Shown: one piece after another, positions 10,905 through 22,197 of the stretch
Position numbering within the stretch: the first letter of the stretch is position 1
Layout of the letters: each line of letters starts with the position of its first letter
NCBI GenBank assembly: GCA_030407085.1
Contig: CM059584.1
Coordinates: 66,225,501 to 66,289,500 of the forward strand
DNA length: 64,000 bases
Direction of reading: 5' to 3'
Source: Trichopria drosophilae
Lineage: Eukaryota; Arthropoda; Insecta; Hymenoptera; Diapriidae
Made by a program: the position numbers and the translations under genes
Notes under the pieces: model-generated
Told to the model about the DNA's origin: nothing
Seen by the model: only the letters and a program-made list of their open reading frames with translations
Databases searched by the model: none

Positions 10905-11720
10905 ATGTTTATTTGAAAACACTAGCGCCGCGCTTTAGACGGTGGTACTTATCTTCCCCAATGGACTGAATGGAATATTTTAGATGCGAAAGTTTAAGTC
11001 CGGCAAGGCTACGTCTTTTGATTTTGGTATTATTGATGCTATTGTTTCCGTGACTTATGTGATAGGAAGAATAGAGGAACACGAAATCAAGTGTAATTAT
11101 GACTCCTAGGGCCTTCACTTCATTAGAGTATAGTATAACATTTGCCCCAACGTTGATTGGCGGAAGCTATGATCTATTGACAGATGCTAATTTTTGAGTT
11201 GACCTAAGAATAATTGCTTATGTTTTATGGTCATTTAATGTAGGTAGAATTTGGTGTCATCAGCAAAAATAACGGTGGTATTACGATAGTATTGAAGCCG
11301 ATGAATGAGAGTTTTGATGACAACTATAAATAGAACGGGCCCTAGACTAGTACCTTGTGGGTATGAGCAATGGGTAGCATCTTTTCAGAAGAGTATAAGT
11401 AAGATGAATGGCGAAGAGAGTTGTCGATAGGAATAAATTTGAATGAAAGATTGGACGGTTGAGACGTAGTGATGAGTTGATGAGTGAGATTACCAAGAAA
11501 ATACTGTCTCCTGGGTGTAATAGTCAGCCACTTTGCACTCCTTCTACAGGGTTCGAGACGATCGTCACGTCGGAGTCGGTAGATATATCTGAGAGCAGCA
11601 TTCTGTAGGTGTTGCAATTTCATGTACAGGTAGCCAGAAAGGTTTGTAATGACAGGAGTGACGTAATTAAGGTTGGGGAATTACTAGTGAGTTTACAAGA
11701 GCGAGCTTGATAGATGAGAG
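10905..11720 (-). pseudogene. Rearranged fragments of a LINE related to the element at 28194-32790
   Basis: At 11342-11700 the minus strand encodes LQNAALRYIYRLRRDDRLE and HQLITTSQPSNLSFKFIPID, matching the C-terminal region of the ORF2 at 28530-31457 (LQNIALRYVYRLRRDERLA, QIITTSQPSYL). Immediately downstream in the same sense (about 11345-11235) comes the RT core, GPVLFIVVIKTLIHRLQYY and FADDTKFYL, which should lie upstream of it. Then, after a deletion, a decayed KTQAIILG-like stretch and VKALGVIITLDF (about 11118-11085) follow. So a 3'-end fragment is followed by a separate RT fragment of a related element, both dead. Confidence 0.7.
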
Positions 11721-12175
11721 AAGGAATGAGCTGGTATCATTGTAACACGCAAGTTCATGAATTCATTACAGTCCGGTATTGCAACCGTCCTAACGATGAT
11801 CGGTAGTAGTAGAAGCCTATTAACCAATTAACGCACAGAGAACTCAATTTCGGCATTCAAGTTTGCGCTGTCGCTATAAAATGACTGCGACGAAAAAATA
11901 TTGGGGAATCATTATTTCTTATGTTTTCGAGGATGCTCTTTCCAATGGTGAGGGTTATAATGTTCCAAAATGTTTTTTAAATACGTGATTTTTTTGTTTA
12001 AAAATTAGATTTACTTTAACGTGGTTTATATCTTTAGAACGTGACCTTGATGTCCAATCTTAAAATAAATACTGTTAGTAAAGAACGACATATTTTTGTT
12101 GAAAAAAAATGGTGACCCATATGACAATTTTTTTTTGTTTAATTTAACAAATTTTTTTCTCAGAAACTATAGACT
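11721..12175. other. AT-rich spacer
   Basis: No recognised coding sequence. A pyrimidine-rich run ending in cag at 12161-12163 looks like a splice acceptor, but the frame used by the following open segment has a stop right after it. Confidence 0.4.
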
Positions 12176-12778
12176 TTGGAGAAAATCTTCTTACAACAAA
12201 CCGCAAGTAAAGAACACTCAGCCGGTAATCAAATGAAACTCTCTGGGGACGATTCGAGCATCCGATTCCGATCGCCTTTCTTCCCGCAGCTAGTGGATGC
12301 AACCACCGACGCACTGGGCGGAACTCCGGCTCCAGCGACTTTCACCACTGCAGTCCGGCCACCAGCAGCTTTCGTCTTTCGGCCGCGTGTTCGGGTCTGC
12401 GCAACAGTCCGGCCTACGAAATTCGACGGGAAGCAGCATCCTGTTCCACCTCCAGCATCTAGCGTGGGACATCCGCTCAGGGACGTGGCCTTCATCAGGC
12501 GGAAACAGCTGCGCAGAAGAGTGCGCATTCGTCTGGCGTCCAGTGCCGCGACTTGCTCCGCTTCTCAACCGATGGTTTCCACCCCCGCGGCCGCAGTCAC
12601 TTCACCGGGCGCTCCGACCCTCTCGCCGCACATACCGCCTGGGACTCCATTAGCTTCTCGCCGCGCGCGCAACCAGGCTCGAGCACGAAAAATTCAGCGT
12701 CGCCTGTTCGATATGACTCCGGTCATGTTTACCAAAACGAAACCAAGCATTATGTATCGCGAAAATTGTCATGAATAA
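12176..12778 (+). CDS. Unrecognised 200-codon open segment in a GC-rich island
   Basis: This reading frame lies in a GC-rich island (about 12290-12710) that contrasts with AT-rich flanks. The protein would be rich in Pro, Ala, Ser and Arg, with PPAAFVFRPRVRV, FIRRKQLRRRVRIRL and a basic C-terminal ARRKIQRR-like stretch (RRARNQARARKIQRR). There is no ATG at its left end. The first Met in frame is about 19 codons in (MKLSGDDSS). Other frames of the island are also open because of its composition, so the coding strand and frame are uncertain. An aataaa motif follows the stop at about 12796. No family is recognised. It may be a captured exon, a retroelement gag-like piece, or chance. Confidence 0.25.
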   Translation: MEKIFLQQTASKEHSAGNQMKLSGDDSSIRFRSPFFPQLVDATTDALGGTPAPATFTTAVRPPAAFVFRPRVRVCATVRPTKFDGKQHPVPPPASSVGHPLRDVAFIRRKQLRRRVRIRLASSAATCSASQPMVSTPAAAVTSPGAPTLSPHIPPGTPLASRRARNQARARKIQRRLFDMTPVMFTKTKPSIMYRENCHE

Positions 12779-12971
12779 TTAGTGTATTTTAGGAAATAAA
12801 AGTTGTTACCTTTTTCCCGTTAAAAGAGAGTTCTATAATTTCAGAACCCAACCAAAATACTAAAAATTTCTGATTTTTCAGAAATTGGAAAAGTTGGAAA
12901 TTTTACAAACATCATAAAGGAGTTTCAACCTAATTGCAAGTACTAAAGTACAATAAATGTATTTCGACTTA

Positions 12972-14224
12972 TGCTAGAAAGACTTGCATTATGGAGTTTG
13001 CATGTAGAATATTTAGCAAATGAATATATTTCAGAAAGTTGTAATATCCCCATTGTTCTTATGAGGAAGGAAAGGTCAATATAGTTTCGAGAAATAGCGA
13101 TGTTCTGTTAGTAATAAATTGAATCATTTTCGACGTTAATTGTTTGAATACTGTTTATAATAATAGATTATAGATTTGCGGTAAATTAAATTTTGCAAAT
13201 CTAATACTGACTGATTTTTTTTTGAATTTTTTAATAAAATAATTTTGTATTTCTTTACGTTTTATATAATTTTTTTCAGTAGCTAAAAGTTTTACATCTT
13301 TCACCGTCTTGTACTTAATCGATGTAAACAGTACGTTGTTCTTGACTTTTATATATGTTCCTTTTATGCTCATAAACTCTGGATTCGAGTCTTCTTTCTG
13401 TTTGGCCTATGTAAAATTTATCATAGTGTTGACAAGGTATCTGGTAAATCTCATTGCAATTTGTTAGCAATAGTAATTTATCTTTATAAGGTTTTATGTT
13501 TACATATAGGTTTTCATACCAATCTTATATTTTCTTGTTTTAATATGTTTTGTATCTTCTCAGCTATATCTCTTACATATGGGATTAATGACGTTTTTTT
13601 TATGTTTATACTTTTATCATGATTATATTTTTCTGACGAGTTATAAAATTCGTGTATTTTAATACTAATTCATTCATTAATAAACTGAATAGGATAGTCG
13701 TTTTTTACTAAAGTCTGTCTCACAATATTTAAGTTCTTTTGTCGGAATCTAGTTTCAGATAATTTGACAGCTCTATCGATAAACCACACTTTTTTGTATT
13801 GTAGTGGATGATTTGATGTGAAATGTAGATATCGACCTGACCAAGTCGTTATGAGCCCAATCTGTGTCGATAAATCTATTTTCTGTTCTTATAACTAGAA
13901 TGTCTAAAAATCTTATTTTGTTATTTATGTCAGTCTCTTGGGTGAATTATATTCTATTTGTGAAGCCTTTAATTTTTTTTAAACTATTGAAGGTATTGAA
14001 GCCAACAAAATATCGTCAACATACCTAAAGTGAAAAGTAGTTTGAAATGTAATCTTTCAATTAGAATTTTTTCCATGAATTCCATTAACACGTTTTCGCT
14101 ATTTCTCGAAACTATATTGACCTTTCCTTTCTCACAAGAACAACGGGGATCTTACTACTTTCTGAAAGATATTCATTTGCTAAACATTCTATATACAAAT
14201 TCCATCATACAAGTCTTTCTAGCA
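12972..14224 (-). mobile_element. Penelope-like element flanked by a 129-bp inverted repeat
   Basis: The minus strand between about 14100 and 13155 carries a Penelope-type RT end and a GIY-YIG nuclease. It is bounded by an imperfect inverted repeat: 12972-13100 (plus) matches the complement of 14096-14224, both reading tgctagaaagacttg at the start and tcgagaaatagcg at the end. Penelope elements are known to carry terminal repeats in direct or inverted arrangement and inverted partial duplications. The right arm is itself RT-coding, so the left arm is best read as an inverted partial copy. Confidence 0.65.
13155..14110 (-). pseudogene. Penelope-like RT end plus GIY-YIG endonuclease
   Basis: On the minus strand FRYVDDILLASIPS (about 14040-14000) is the YVDD catalytic box of a Penelope RT. 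About 600 bases further, CNEIYQIPCQHYDKFYIGQT followed by RRLESRVYEHKRNI (about 13460-13360) is the GIY-YIG nuclease core with its conserved Arg and Glu/His region. The nuclease end, TEKNYIKRKEIQNYFIKKF, continues to 13155 in a shifted frame. Stops and frameshifts interrupt the middle. RT followed by GIY-YIG is diagnostic of endonuclease-bearing Penelope-like elements. Confidence 0.75.
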
Positions 14225-15345
14225 AATGAATAAAAAAATATTTTTTCTGAATTTCTTATAATTGATTTTTTTATTTCTGAAGATGGCTGCAAATCATAGA
14301 GCCGAAAACGTTCAAATTAAATTAGTTTTTATTACCGTAACCGATTATAACCACTACTATTTTAAATTTATTTAAAACGGTCGAGAAATTTTATTACTTA
14401 ATTCTCTTATAGTTTTATTTTGCAAAATCGCATGTGAACGAAAAAGAAAATCATACGCTCAAAACTACTGCGTCAAGAAGAATATATAATTGGGGTACGT
14501 ATGCAATCAGAAGTAACAAGTATTTTGAGGATTACAATTCATATTTTTGCTTACAATGCTTTCATTTAACTCCTACTTAAGTTTTAGCAAATATTTACGA
14601 TTAAGAACAAAGAAAAATTATATCCAAAAATATACAAGAAATACATGAAAGAGAAAAAAATAACAAAAAATAAAAATTAGAGCCTTCACCACGAATAGTG
14701 TACAAAAGTGCCGCGTGTTGATAACCTCAACCCTAATCCATCACGAGTAAGTCGTCATTTTGGACGTCATCAATTTAAAAGGAAAAATAATACTTATAAG
14801 GAGACCGTTGAACTTAAAGAGTATATATTATTTTGCGATACAAGGAGAATAACAAAAATCGATCGTTGAATCTTATCTTTTGTATTTTTTATTTATCTTA
14901 TTGACTCTTGTGATGAATTATAATTGGCATCCAAATTGCGACATGGTTGATTTCCAGTAATCATAATGTATAGCGAAAGAAGAAATTTATTGAAAATAGG
15001 GTGAATCGTTTAAAAATTAATATTAATTAAAATTATAACATTTTAAATGTTTAATGCAATTTTTAAGTGAACAGAAAAAATACCGAGAAATATTGAGAAA
15101 AATAGTATATGTACAAAAGTATGTGTATAAAACTGAAGCAACACCATTAAAATTCACTTAAAAATTATATTCGAATATTATTACTATTACGATCTCGGCG
15201 ATCGTACCAGCGCGAACGATGTGATGAAAGGGCGGAAAAATTAATAGTCGACGTTTATATTTAGATTCCTACGCCGGACTAACTTCTCCATCGTGATCCA
15301 AAACCTAGATCGAATGGAGTTCGTCAATCCAGTAATGGCCAACCC
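14225..15345. other. AT-rich sequence without recognised features
   Basis: No coding signature was recognised. Scattered short poly-A and poly-T runs only. Confidence 0.5.
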
Positions 15346-15373
15346 ATGGGAATGGTTACACGACTTAATATAA

Positions 15374-15490
15374 GCGGACAAAATATCCGCGACGAAATAT
15401 CCGCGACAAAATATCCGCGCGACAAAATATCCGCTGACAAAATATCCGCAGACAAAATATCAGCGCGACAAAAAATCCTCAGACAAATAT
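15374..15490 (+). repeat. Left subterminal array of GACAAAATATCCGC units
   Basis: About seven imperfect 14-20-base units reading GACAAAATATCCGC, spaced by CG-rich linkers, decaying towards the interior (caaaatatcagc, caaaaaatcctc). The inverted counterpart is at 16998-17117. Confidence 0.85.
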
Positions 15491-15565
15491 AAGTATGTGA
15501 ACCGCGTAGTACCAGGACATTCTATATATCTTTTGATTAGTCCCGTAACTATCATTTTTTCAGAT

Positions 15566-15566
<1 letters not shown>

Positions 15567-15616
<50 letters not shown>
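15567..15616. repeat. (TA)n microsatellite
   Basis: Uninterrupted TA dinucleotides of about 50 bases. The small reading frame spanning them is a by-product. Confidence 0.95.
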
Positions 15617-15619
<3 letters not shown>

Positions 15620-16997
15620 GCCGTCCCTCCATTTCACGGAACTTCTTTAGTCATACAAAATTTAAATATGTATTCGTCATTTTGCGGACTTTACTACTAT
15701 AGTTTAAATGAGGTTTTGCGTTAAAGAATATGAGACCCCCCTCTCAGACCCCCCCCCCCCCCAAAACTATCCTAACCTAACTAACCCTACTTTCTGCCTA
15801 GAACCCATTACAGGTTCCAGACCCATATATTTTTTATCGCGGATATTCTGTCCACGTATTATAACCCTTGAATTGTAAAAAAGGTTAATAAATAATTGTT
15901 AATAGTAATTGATAATATTACTATATTTAACAAATATATTTAAGGGACAATGCATACAGAATAAAAAAGATATATCAAAGTACGGGTGCGGAATTCGCGC
16001 TATGGTCAATTTCTTTACTATAACCGAAATTTTATTACCTAATTTATTAAGAAAAGGGGACAAATCTGGGAGGAAAAGTGATAAAACGATTTACAGATTA
16101 ATTGTAAAAGACTTATAAATTAAAGTCTGCCGGTACGCCGCACGCAATTTAATTAAACACTGAATCCAAAAAGAAAAGAAGATTTAATGTGCTAGCACTA
16201 ATAAAAAACGCAAAATATAATTGAAACCACAACGAAAAAAAAAGCAAAAATTAATCAAATCGCAAAATCTACTTAAAAGCTCGCAAAAACGCAAAAACGC
16301 AAAAGTAAGTGTCCTAACCCGTTGACGACCTGTACCTTGACCCCAAAATTACCCCTTCCCTTAACCGCAAATATTCCCGAAAAGTCCTTCGCGAATATCG
16401 GTAACTACGGGTGGAAGAAGGACAAACGAGGAAAAGATATAGGGGAAAATGCGAACAATTAATTGTGGAGAAATCAATTAGCGGCTCTCAACTAATTCTT
16501 TCATGCAGCATGGGTGCGGGCATAGGTGAAAGTACTGAGGCCGAATGGCTACCCCTGTGAATCGACGACCGTCGACACTGCGCAACAAGGAACATTACTT
16601 GTGCGAGAGAGAGGGAGACTCCACACCTATTGCTTACGCAGACCAATGCAAATTTGAATTGGACGTATTGTACTACGCCTACTAGCTCCACTACCGCCAA
16701 CAATGAGTCGACTTGGATGCTGTGTGCGTTAGTGACGTCACGAAAGGGTTACGAGTAGTACCAACATATTAATCGAGAGAGACCGCAAGAAAACAATAAT
16801 ACAAATATACTTTAATTATGTATTAAACATATTCGAAATTGGAAAAGGACAAGGCTATATGTTAACAAAGGACAAATGAAATATTCTTAATTCCCGATAA
16901 TCGCGACGAGAATTTACTTTCATTAACTCATTAAAAATTAACAATTTTATATTTATTTCAGGTAACAGGGTAGATTGACGAATTTTCGTCACAGTAT

Positions 16998-17117
16998 ATG
17001 TTGTTGCACGGATATTTTGTCGCACGGATATGTTGTCTGCGGATATTTTGTCGTGCGGATATTTTGTCGCGCAGATATTTTATCCGCGGATATTTTGTCG
17101 CGGAAATTTTGTCGCGG
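16998..17117 (-). repeat. Right subterminal array of GACAAAATATCCGC units
   Basis: About eight units reading CGGATATTTTGTC on the plus strand, the inverted counterpart of the array at 15374-15490. The opposed orientation at the two ends fits transposase-binding or fold-back sequences. Confidence 0.85.
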
Positions 17118-17143
17118 ATATTAAATCGTGTCACCGTGGGAAT

Positions 17144-19689
17144 ATGCAGATCTTGCATTTTCGCCGATCGAAAATACATCTCGTGCATGTTCCTAGGTTG
17201 AAGAAATGTAAGTTTCGCATTATTCCGAGTAACAACGCATAAGATCTGTAAAGATGCGCCGCCAGAAAGATCGGCGTTCTACCGCCGTGGATTGCAATTG
17301 GATGTTTTGTGGTTTACAATCTAGCTCTAACACCTCCCGCGAGAGGAAAAATCAGCGTTACATTGAGTAGAAACATGGTGGGAATGTTTGCGGTATATAA
17401 TACATGTTTACGTATTAGTGGAACCTTAAAGTCTCTAACTTTGTCCAAATTATGTTTTTAAATTCGTTTTCATTCACGCACTACACGATACATCAATCAG
17501 CTCACACGAAGTATGGTGCGAATCATCGCACAAGAGAGATGGGCCAATAGCCCTCTTCTCATGTGATGCTGCGTTTCCCTTTTTCCGCTTTAGATGTAGA
17601 GAGGGAATTCCCGAGTCCAGTCTCACGTGGTCGAATCTATGATACTCGTGCTTTTCCTTATACTACTGACGTACAATGGCTAAGTGGGCGCCATCTCGAA
17701 AGAGAGAATTGGTGAACTGCATACCACAAGTGTGAACTGCCACACAAAAAGGAGAGGCCTCTTTCGCTCCTCGCTCCTGCCACTGGTGGTCACTGGCAGA
17801 GGCTGGAAAAATGAACAGAGATTTGATGGCAATGTCTTTATTCTTAACATTGTTCTTGCTTCGTCGTTGCGCATTAATTTTGTTGCTCTATTCTCATTTT
17901 TTCCCGCCATCTTAGCTTCAACTTTCGCTAAATCTGCCAGCGTGATTTTTGGTAACAGTAATGCCGGCTTTGCTTTTAATTCAGAGAACGCGAGATTTGA
18001 ATTCTCGCATTTCAGAAGAATGTTGTCTGCAGCTTTCCCAGCCGAAAATTTTACTCACTTTACGTACTTCGATCCATCATCATTCTCACCCTACAAACTG
18101 GATATTCCTTCCATTTACTCGATGTAACGTATATTAGGTTTTATAACGCGAGAAGAATGCACATTACGAATCGGAAGGACGCATTTTCGAACGATGCTTG
18201 TTCCCTTCTACCTTTCGTTTTCGATGTGACTCGTGGATTTGGCCCGTCTAAACAAGTGCTGGGTAGTATTATTCCGTGATTACCTGGTTCGCTTCTTCCT
18301 CTCCAAAATATTATTGTTCGCTGATTTAAAAACCGGACTTTCCAAAGAGCTCGGCATGTTTAAGAACTTTTTATTCTTTCGCAGCTATCGCAGGTTGGAA
18401 GAAGGGGATCCTCGACGGTTGAAGGTTTGTCGGAAGTGTCGTCGTTTTATTTAGTCTGCACATACATTACATCTGTCCTCCCTTTATGATTGTCACTGTT
18501 TAACGAATTGTACTTTTCATTGTTAAACAAATCCGTGGAAACAATTTTGACCAAGGTTTCCAGAATTAGTTCTTCCGTCTTTTCAACGATTTCTTCTTTT
18601 CCCACCGTTAAGTTTTCCATGTGCGTTGTATAAGATGCATGAATTTTACTCTTCTGTCCCCATGAAACATACCGGTGGACTCCCGTGTCCACGTAGGAAC
18701 ATCCACGCCGTCGACTGAATGGCACGGGTGGCGAGGTTGCATTTCACTAGCAAACCCGTCCTCGTCGCACGCTGCTGAGCGCATTTCATATCCCTTCGTA
18801 GTAGCTCTACGTAGAGTTCGTTTTTTAGTTGAATGTTTTCTGCGTAGTACTTCCAAAATACTCATCTTCCATTTCGACCAGGAAGTCTTCTGTCGTAGTG
18901 TGGTAGCCCGATAGAAAATCTTTAGTCAGAGGAGGCGAGACTCATCCAATTTTTAGGCACGCTGCACGCGCTGGAGGATGACGACGGCGACGGTGACGAT
19001 GACGGTCCTCTTTTTCTACGCGCCGTTGCGCGCCTGTCCATTACGTTACGACACGCGATTCCCCAACGGAGAGTTCGACAGGAACTTTCTAAACGCAATG
19101 ATTTGCGCCGAACTAGAACAGGACTTACATAAAAGTCACATTGCCTGTACGCAAACTCGACAAGGACATTCATATCATGACGCCTTGCAACAGACTCGAC
19201 AAAAACATTCCATTTATGATGTGTAGCAATGACCTCTACGAGTACTTTATAATATCCGGTAACGAACCGAAATTGCACTGAGCGTTAGTAACCGATATAT
19301 ACAACAATATTACCGATACTGACTGTACCGAACTATTGAACACATTACCGAAATTAAACTTTCAAACACTAATTACATCAATTACGAAATTAATACTTAG
19401 TTAACACACCCAGTACAATGACGGACGAAGTTTAGTGTCTCCGTTGCAACTGCAGATCGCATGTCGGATTACGAATTTGAGGCCAGCGGCCATCTGGTCG
19501 GCGTCGCGGCGTAACGTCATGAAAGAATCACGTTCATATTCTAACGTTCGGAGAATTTCTCTATATCAATATATTTTACCTACATCAGTGGAGTGTGTCC
19601 ATTCATTTTGAAAAGAAAAATAATTCTTCATAAAAGGGTTACAAAAATTGTTTATAATTACCATAGGCACACGAAGTTTAATTCTTAGT
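17144..19689. other. Unassigned region with weak open segments
   Basis: The longest frame is 17684-18127 on the plus strand (147 codons). Its central part is hydrophobic (VFILNIVLASSL, VALFSFFPAILA) but it has no recognised domain or splice context. Shorter overlapping frames on both strands at 18447-19278 are rich in Arg, Ser and His and are not recognised. A GAC/GACGGTGAC-like run near 18976-19005 yields Asp/Ser-rich frames. I cannot call a gene here. Confidence 0.35.
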
Positions 19690-19960
19690 TTAATTATTAT
19701 CAGAACTCTCAAATGTTTTTATTCGAGTCTTGTGAGAAGCGAATAAACTTTATTGTTAAAAAATATTTATATTGACGTCTATGGATATCCGAGGATTCGT
19801 CTTCAGCACAATTATTACCAGATCTCACATTTGTATCTATTCGAGTCCTGTAGGGATGGAATAAGCTTACAGTGTTAAAAGAAAACCACATCGATTCGTC
19901 TGAACATACGAGATATCGTGTCTAGCCTAATTACGATCAGAAATTATCCGATTCTTATAA
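19690..19960. repeat. Diverged tandem repeat, period about 118 bp
   Basis: Two and a half related units start near 19691, 19809 and 19927. Each begins aattat(t/g)a(t/c)cag and includes a ttcgagtc(t/c)tgt segment about 40 bases later, followed by a gaataa(a/g)ctt segment. Confidence 0.65.
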
Positions 19961-20407
19961 AAAAAAACTACTAAAAAAACTGTATTATTACCACTACATA
20001 TTACCATTACATATAATCATAACTGTATGTAATATTACCATTTCTTCAATCAACAAAAGTGTTAAAAAATGATTGTGGATACTAAATGAAAATTATATGA
20101 AAAGACTGTAATTGATTTGATGTGCGTTATAATGTTAGTTTGACTAAATTATAGGATCGTTAAAGTACAGCGAAGACATTAATATTAATTAGTATTACTT
20201 GTAAAGTACAATGAATGTTAATCACCATCATTTAGATGTATACCTAGTGCTTACTGAGTACAGCACGTGTAATATATGTAACTACTACAGTGATTGGTTC
20301 CTTTCTAGATTATAATATAAATAATGCGACCTCATGAAAGGTCAACTAAGGAAAGTTAACTCTACTCTCACAATGCTATCTACAAAACCAGCTTACAGCC
20401 AACAGTA

Positions 20408-20427
20408 ATAGATAGATAGATAGATAT
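20408..20427. repeat. Short (GATA)n microsatellite
   Basis: Four to five copies of ATAG/GATA. Confidence 0.8.
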
Positions 20428-20567
20428 TAAATCGCATTCATAGGGAGTAATGTCCCGTGGAAACTGGATCCGTTTGTAGAAGTACACAGTATAAGTACAC
20501 AGTAATTATTGAAATTTCCTGCGCTGAACTAATATAAATATGGTTATCTGGGGAAAAAGTTTCATAA

Positions 20568-21310
20568 CGGTGATATATCTCAGCGGGTGTGCATTTTCGG
20601 GGAAAATATTTCAGACAAATGTTTCAGGATTTTTCCCTATCCATCTAATGGTGATGTTAATTTTTACCTTGACTATTACTTTGAAGGTCATTTTATGGTC
20701 AAGTTCAATTTTACAAATAGAAACCACTATTTTTTACCGCGAACTGGAAATTTTATGTTCAGGACATAACCTTATTAATATACCTTTAGATATACAGTCA
20801 GAGACAAGATCATTTCATGGTGAATATCTCACAAATTCCAGTATTATATTAATATCTTCAAGGGATTCCATTTTTTGCGAAATGCTATTCCCTGGCTATC
20901 TACTGGTAATATTGAATTTGACCTTGAATATTACTTTGAAGATAATTTCGAGGTTAAGTTCAATTTTTCATATGAGAACTCCTATTTTTAGAGCGAAAAG
21001 TTTTACGTCGGAACATTACTTTGGCGACGTCCTTTAATTCAATGTCAAGGTCACTTCACGGTGAATATCTCATAAATTCCTGTATTAAAGTAATATCTTG
21101 AAGAGATTGCATTTTTTGCGAAATGCTATTCCCTAGCTATCTACTGGTAATATTGAATTTGACCGTGAATATTGCTTTGAAGGTAATTTCGAGGTCAACT
21201 TCAATTTTTCATATGAGAACTACTATTTTTTAGAGCGAAAAGTTTTACGTCGGAACATGACTTTGGCGACGCCCTTTAATTCAATGTTAAGGTCATTTCA
21301 AGGTGGATGT
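20568..21310 (+). repeat. Tandem repeat, period about 241 bp, with AAGGTCA-type motifs
   Basis: Two closely similar units run from 20812 and 21053 (ggtgaatatctca at their starts, ctattccct(g/a)gctatctact 70 bases later, agagcgaaaagttttacgtc near their ends). A more diverged unit precedes them from about 20568. The units repeat gaccttga and aaggtca words, and the first contains a ttcagacaaatgtttcagg phrase also present in the terminal repeats of the element at 57585-60248, so the block is probably derived from that family. The 165-codon frame across it is a product of the repeat. Confidence 0.7.
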
Positions 21311-22094
21311 TCGAAAATTTCAGGGATAGCAATACTAACTGAGCGACGTTTTGATTGAAATTTCAAACATCTCGCAATATGTGCGATAAGCCTTTTCTAA
21401 TAATATATAGTTATCTAACAATGTAACAATCAAAACTCGTGCATTCATTCTAGACACCTCCAACTGCGTATCCAGGAAAATATGTGCATTGAAATATCCA
21501 CCTATGACGTGCAAACTGTCGGGAAATCTATTTTGTAATGAACATCGTATTATTGAAAGATCCGCTAAAATCGAAATTAGATCGTTTCGAAGTGAAAATT
21601 ATATCGTGCTTTGTAATAAATCGGGTTAATTCAGCTGAATATTATTGATACCACATGTACAGTCTCCGCTAATGTACAAAATTGCGGTGGATAAATTTGT
21701 ATATAATTGTACAAGAACAGAATGCCGATACAGTCGGAACAAGCAGTATAGCATAACTGTCGCTAAGGGCCATCAGTTTCAATATATGTCAAATTAGTTG
21801 TAGCGATTGTTGCAGGACTTCAATAAATAGTATTATATGCCCTGTAATCATATTTTCAGCAATATTTTTATCAGCGAGCAAATAAGTCCCAATAGTTTCG
21901 TCAGACACGTGTGAAAATCGAAAATATATAAAATTCGAACAATTTGACCTCTTTATCCGACATGAACACTTTAGTAAATACTATCACTCGTCCGATATTC
22001 ATATTTTCAATATAATTTTTGTCAAAGAGTCAATGTCCAATCATTTTCGGAGACGAATTTTAAAAGTTCTGTGGAATTGCTCTATATATATATA
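21311..22094. other. AT-rich spacer
   Basis: No recognised features. Confidence 0.5.
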
Positions 22095-22197
22095 CTACGG
22101 GCAGATATACTGTTAATCGACAGTGATGGGAAAAATTTCTGTATATATATATATATATTTTTGTATCACTGTCGATTAACAGTATATCTGCCCGTAG
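22095..22197. repeat. Perfect 33-bp inverted repeat around a 37-bp TA-rich loop
   Basis: 22095-22127 begins ctacgggcagatatactg and its exact complement lies at 22165-22197. The arms are identical over all 33 bases and the loop contains a (TA)n run. Transcribed, it would fold into a long hairpin. As DNA it could be a miniature TIR element. TA runs flank the left arm. Confidence 0.9.

Larger units (their letters stand above)
15354..17135. mobile_element. Non-autonomous TIR transposon with subterminal GACAAAATATCCGC arrays
   Basis: The ends are inverted repeats: GGTTACACGACTTAATAT at 15354-15371 against GGTGACACGATTTAATAT as the complement of 17118-17135 (16 of 18 identical). They are flanked by atgggaat (15346-15353) and gtgggaat (17136-17143), a 7-of-8 match consistent with an 8-bp target duplication. 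Inside each end lies an array of GACAAAATATCCGC units, on the plus strand at the left and inverted at the right. The interior has a TA microsatellite (15567-15616), a poly-C run (15750-15762) and no recognised transposase. Superfamily not assigned. An 8-bp duplication would fit hAT, P or Merlin-type elements. Confidence 0.75.

Noticed and set aside
12161..12778. Terminal exon starting at a cag acceptor before the GC-rich frame
   Set aside because: The frame in question has a stop immediately after the acceptor and several frames are open. The evidence is too weak to call a gene.
15374..15490. Regularly spaced short repeats resembling a CRISPR array
   Set aside because: The units are adjacent and degenerate without unique spacers, have an inverted partner at 16998-17117 inside a TIR element, and the DNA is eukaryotic.
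15765..15795. cctaacctaactaaccctac resembling insect TTAGG telomere repeat
   Set aside because: Only two clean units, interrupted, inside a transposon. No array.
17684..18127. 147-codon frame as a membrane protein gene
   Set aside because: No domain, no splice or promoter context. The hydrophobic stretch alone is not enough.
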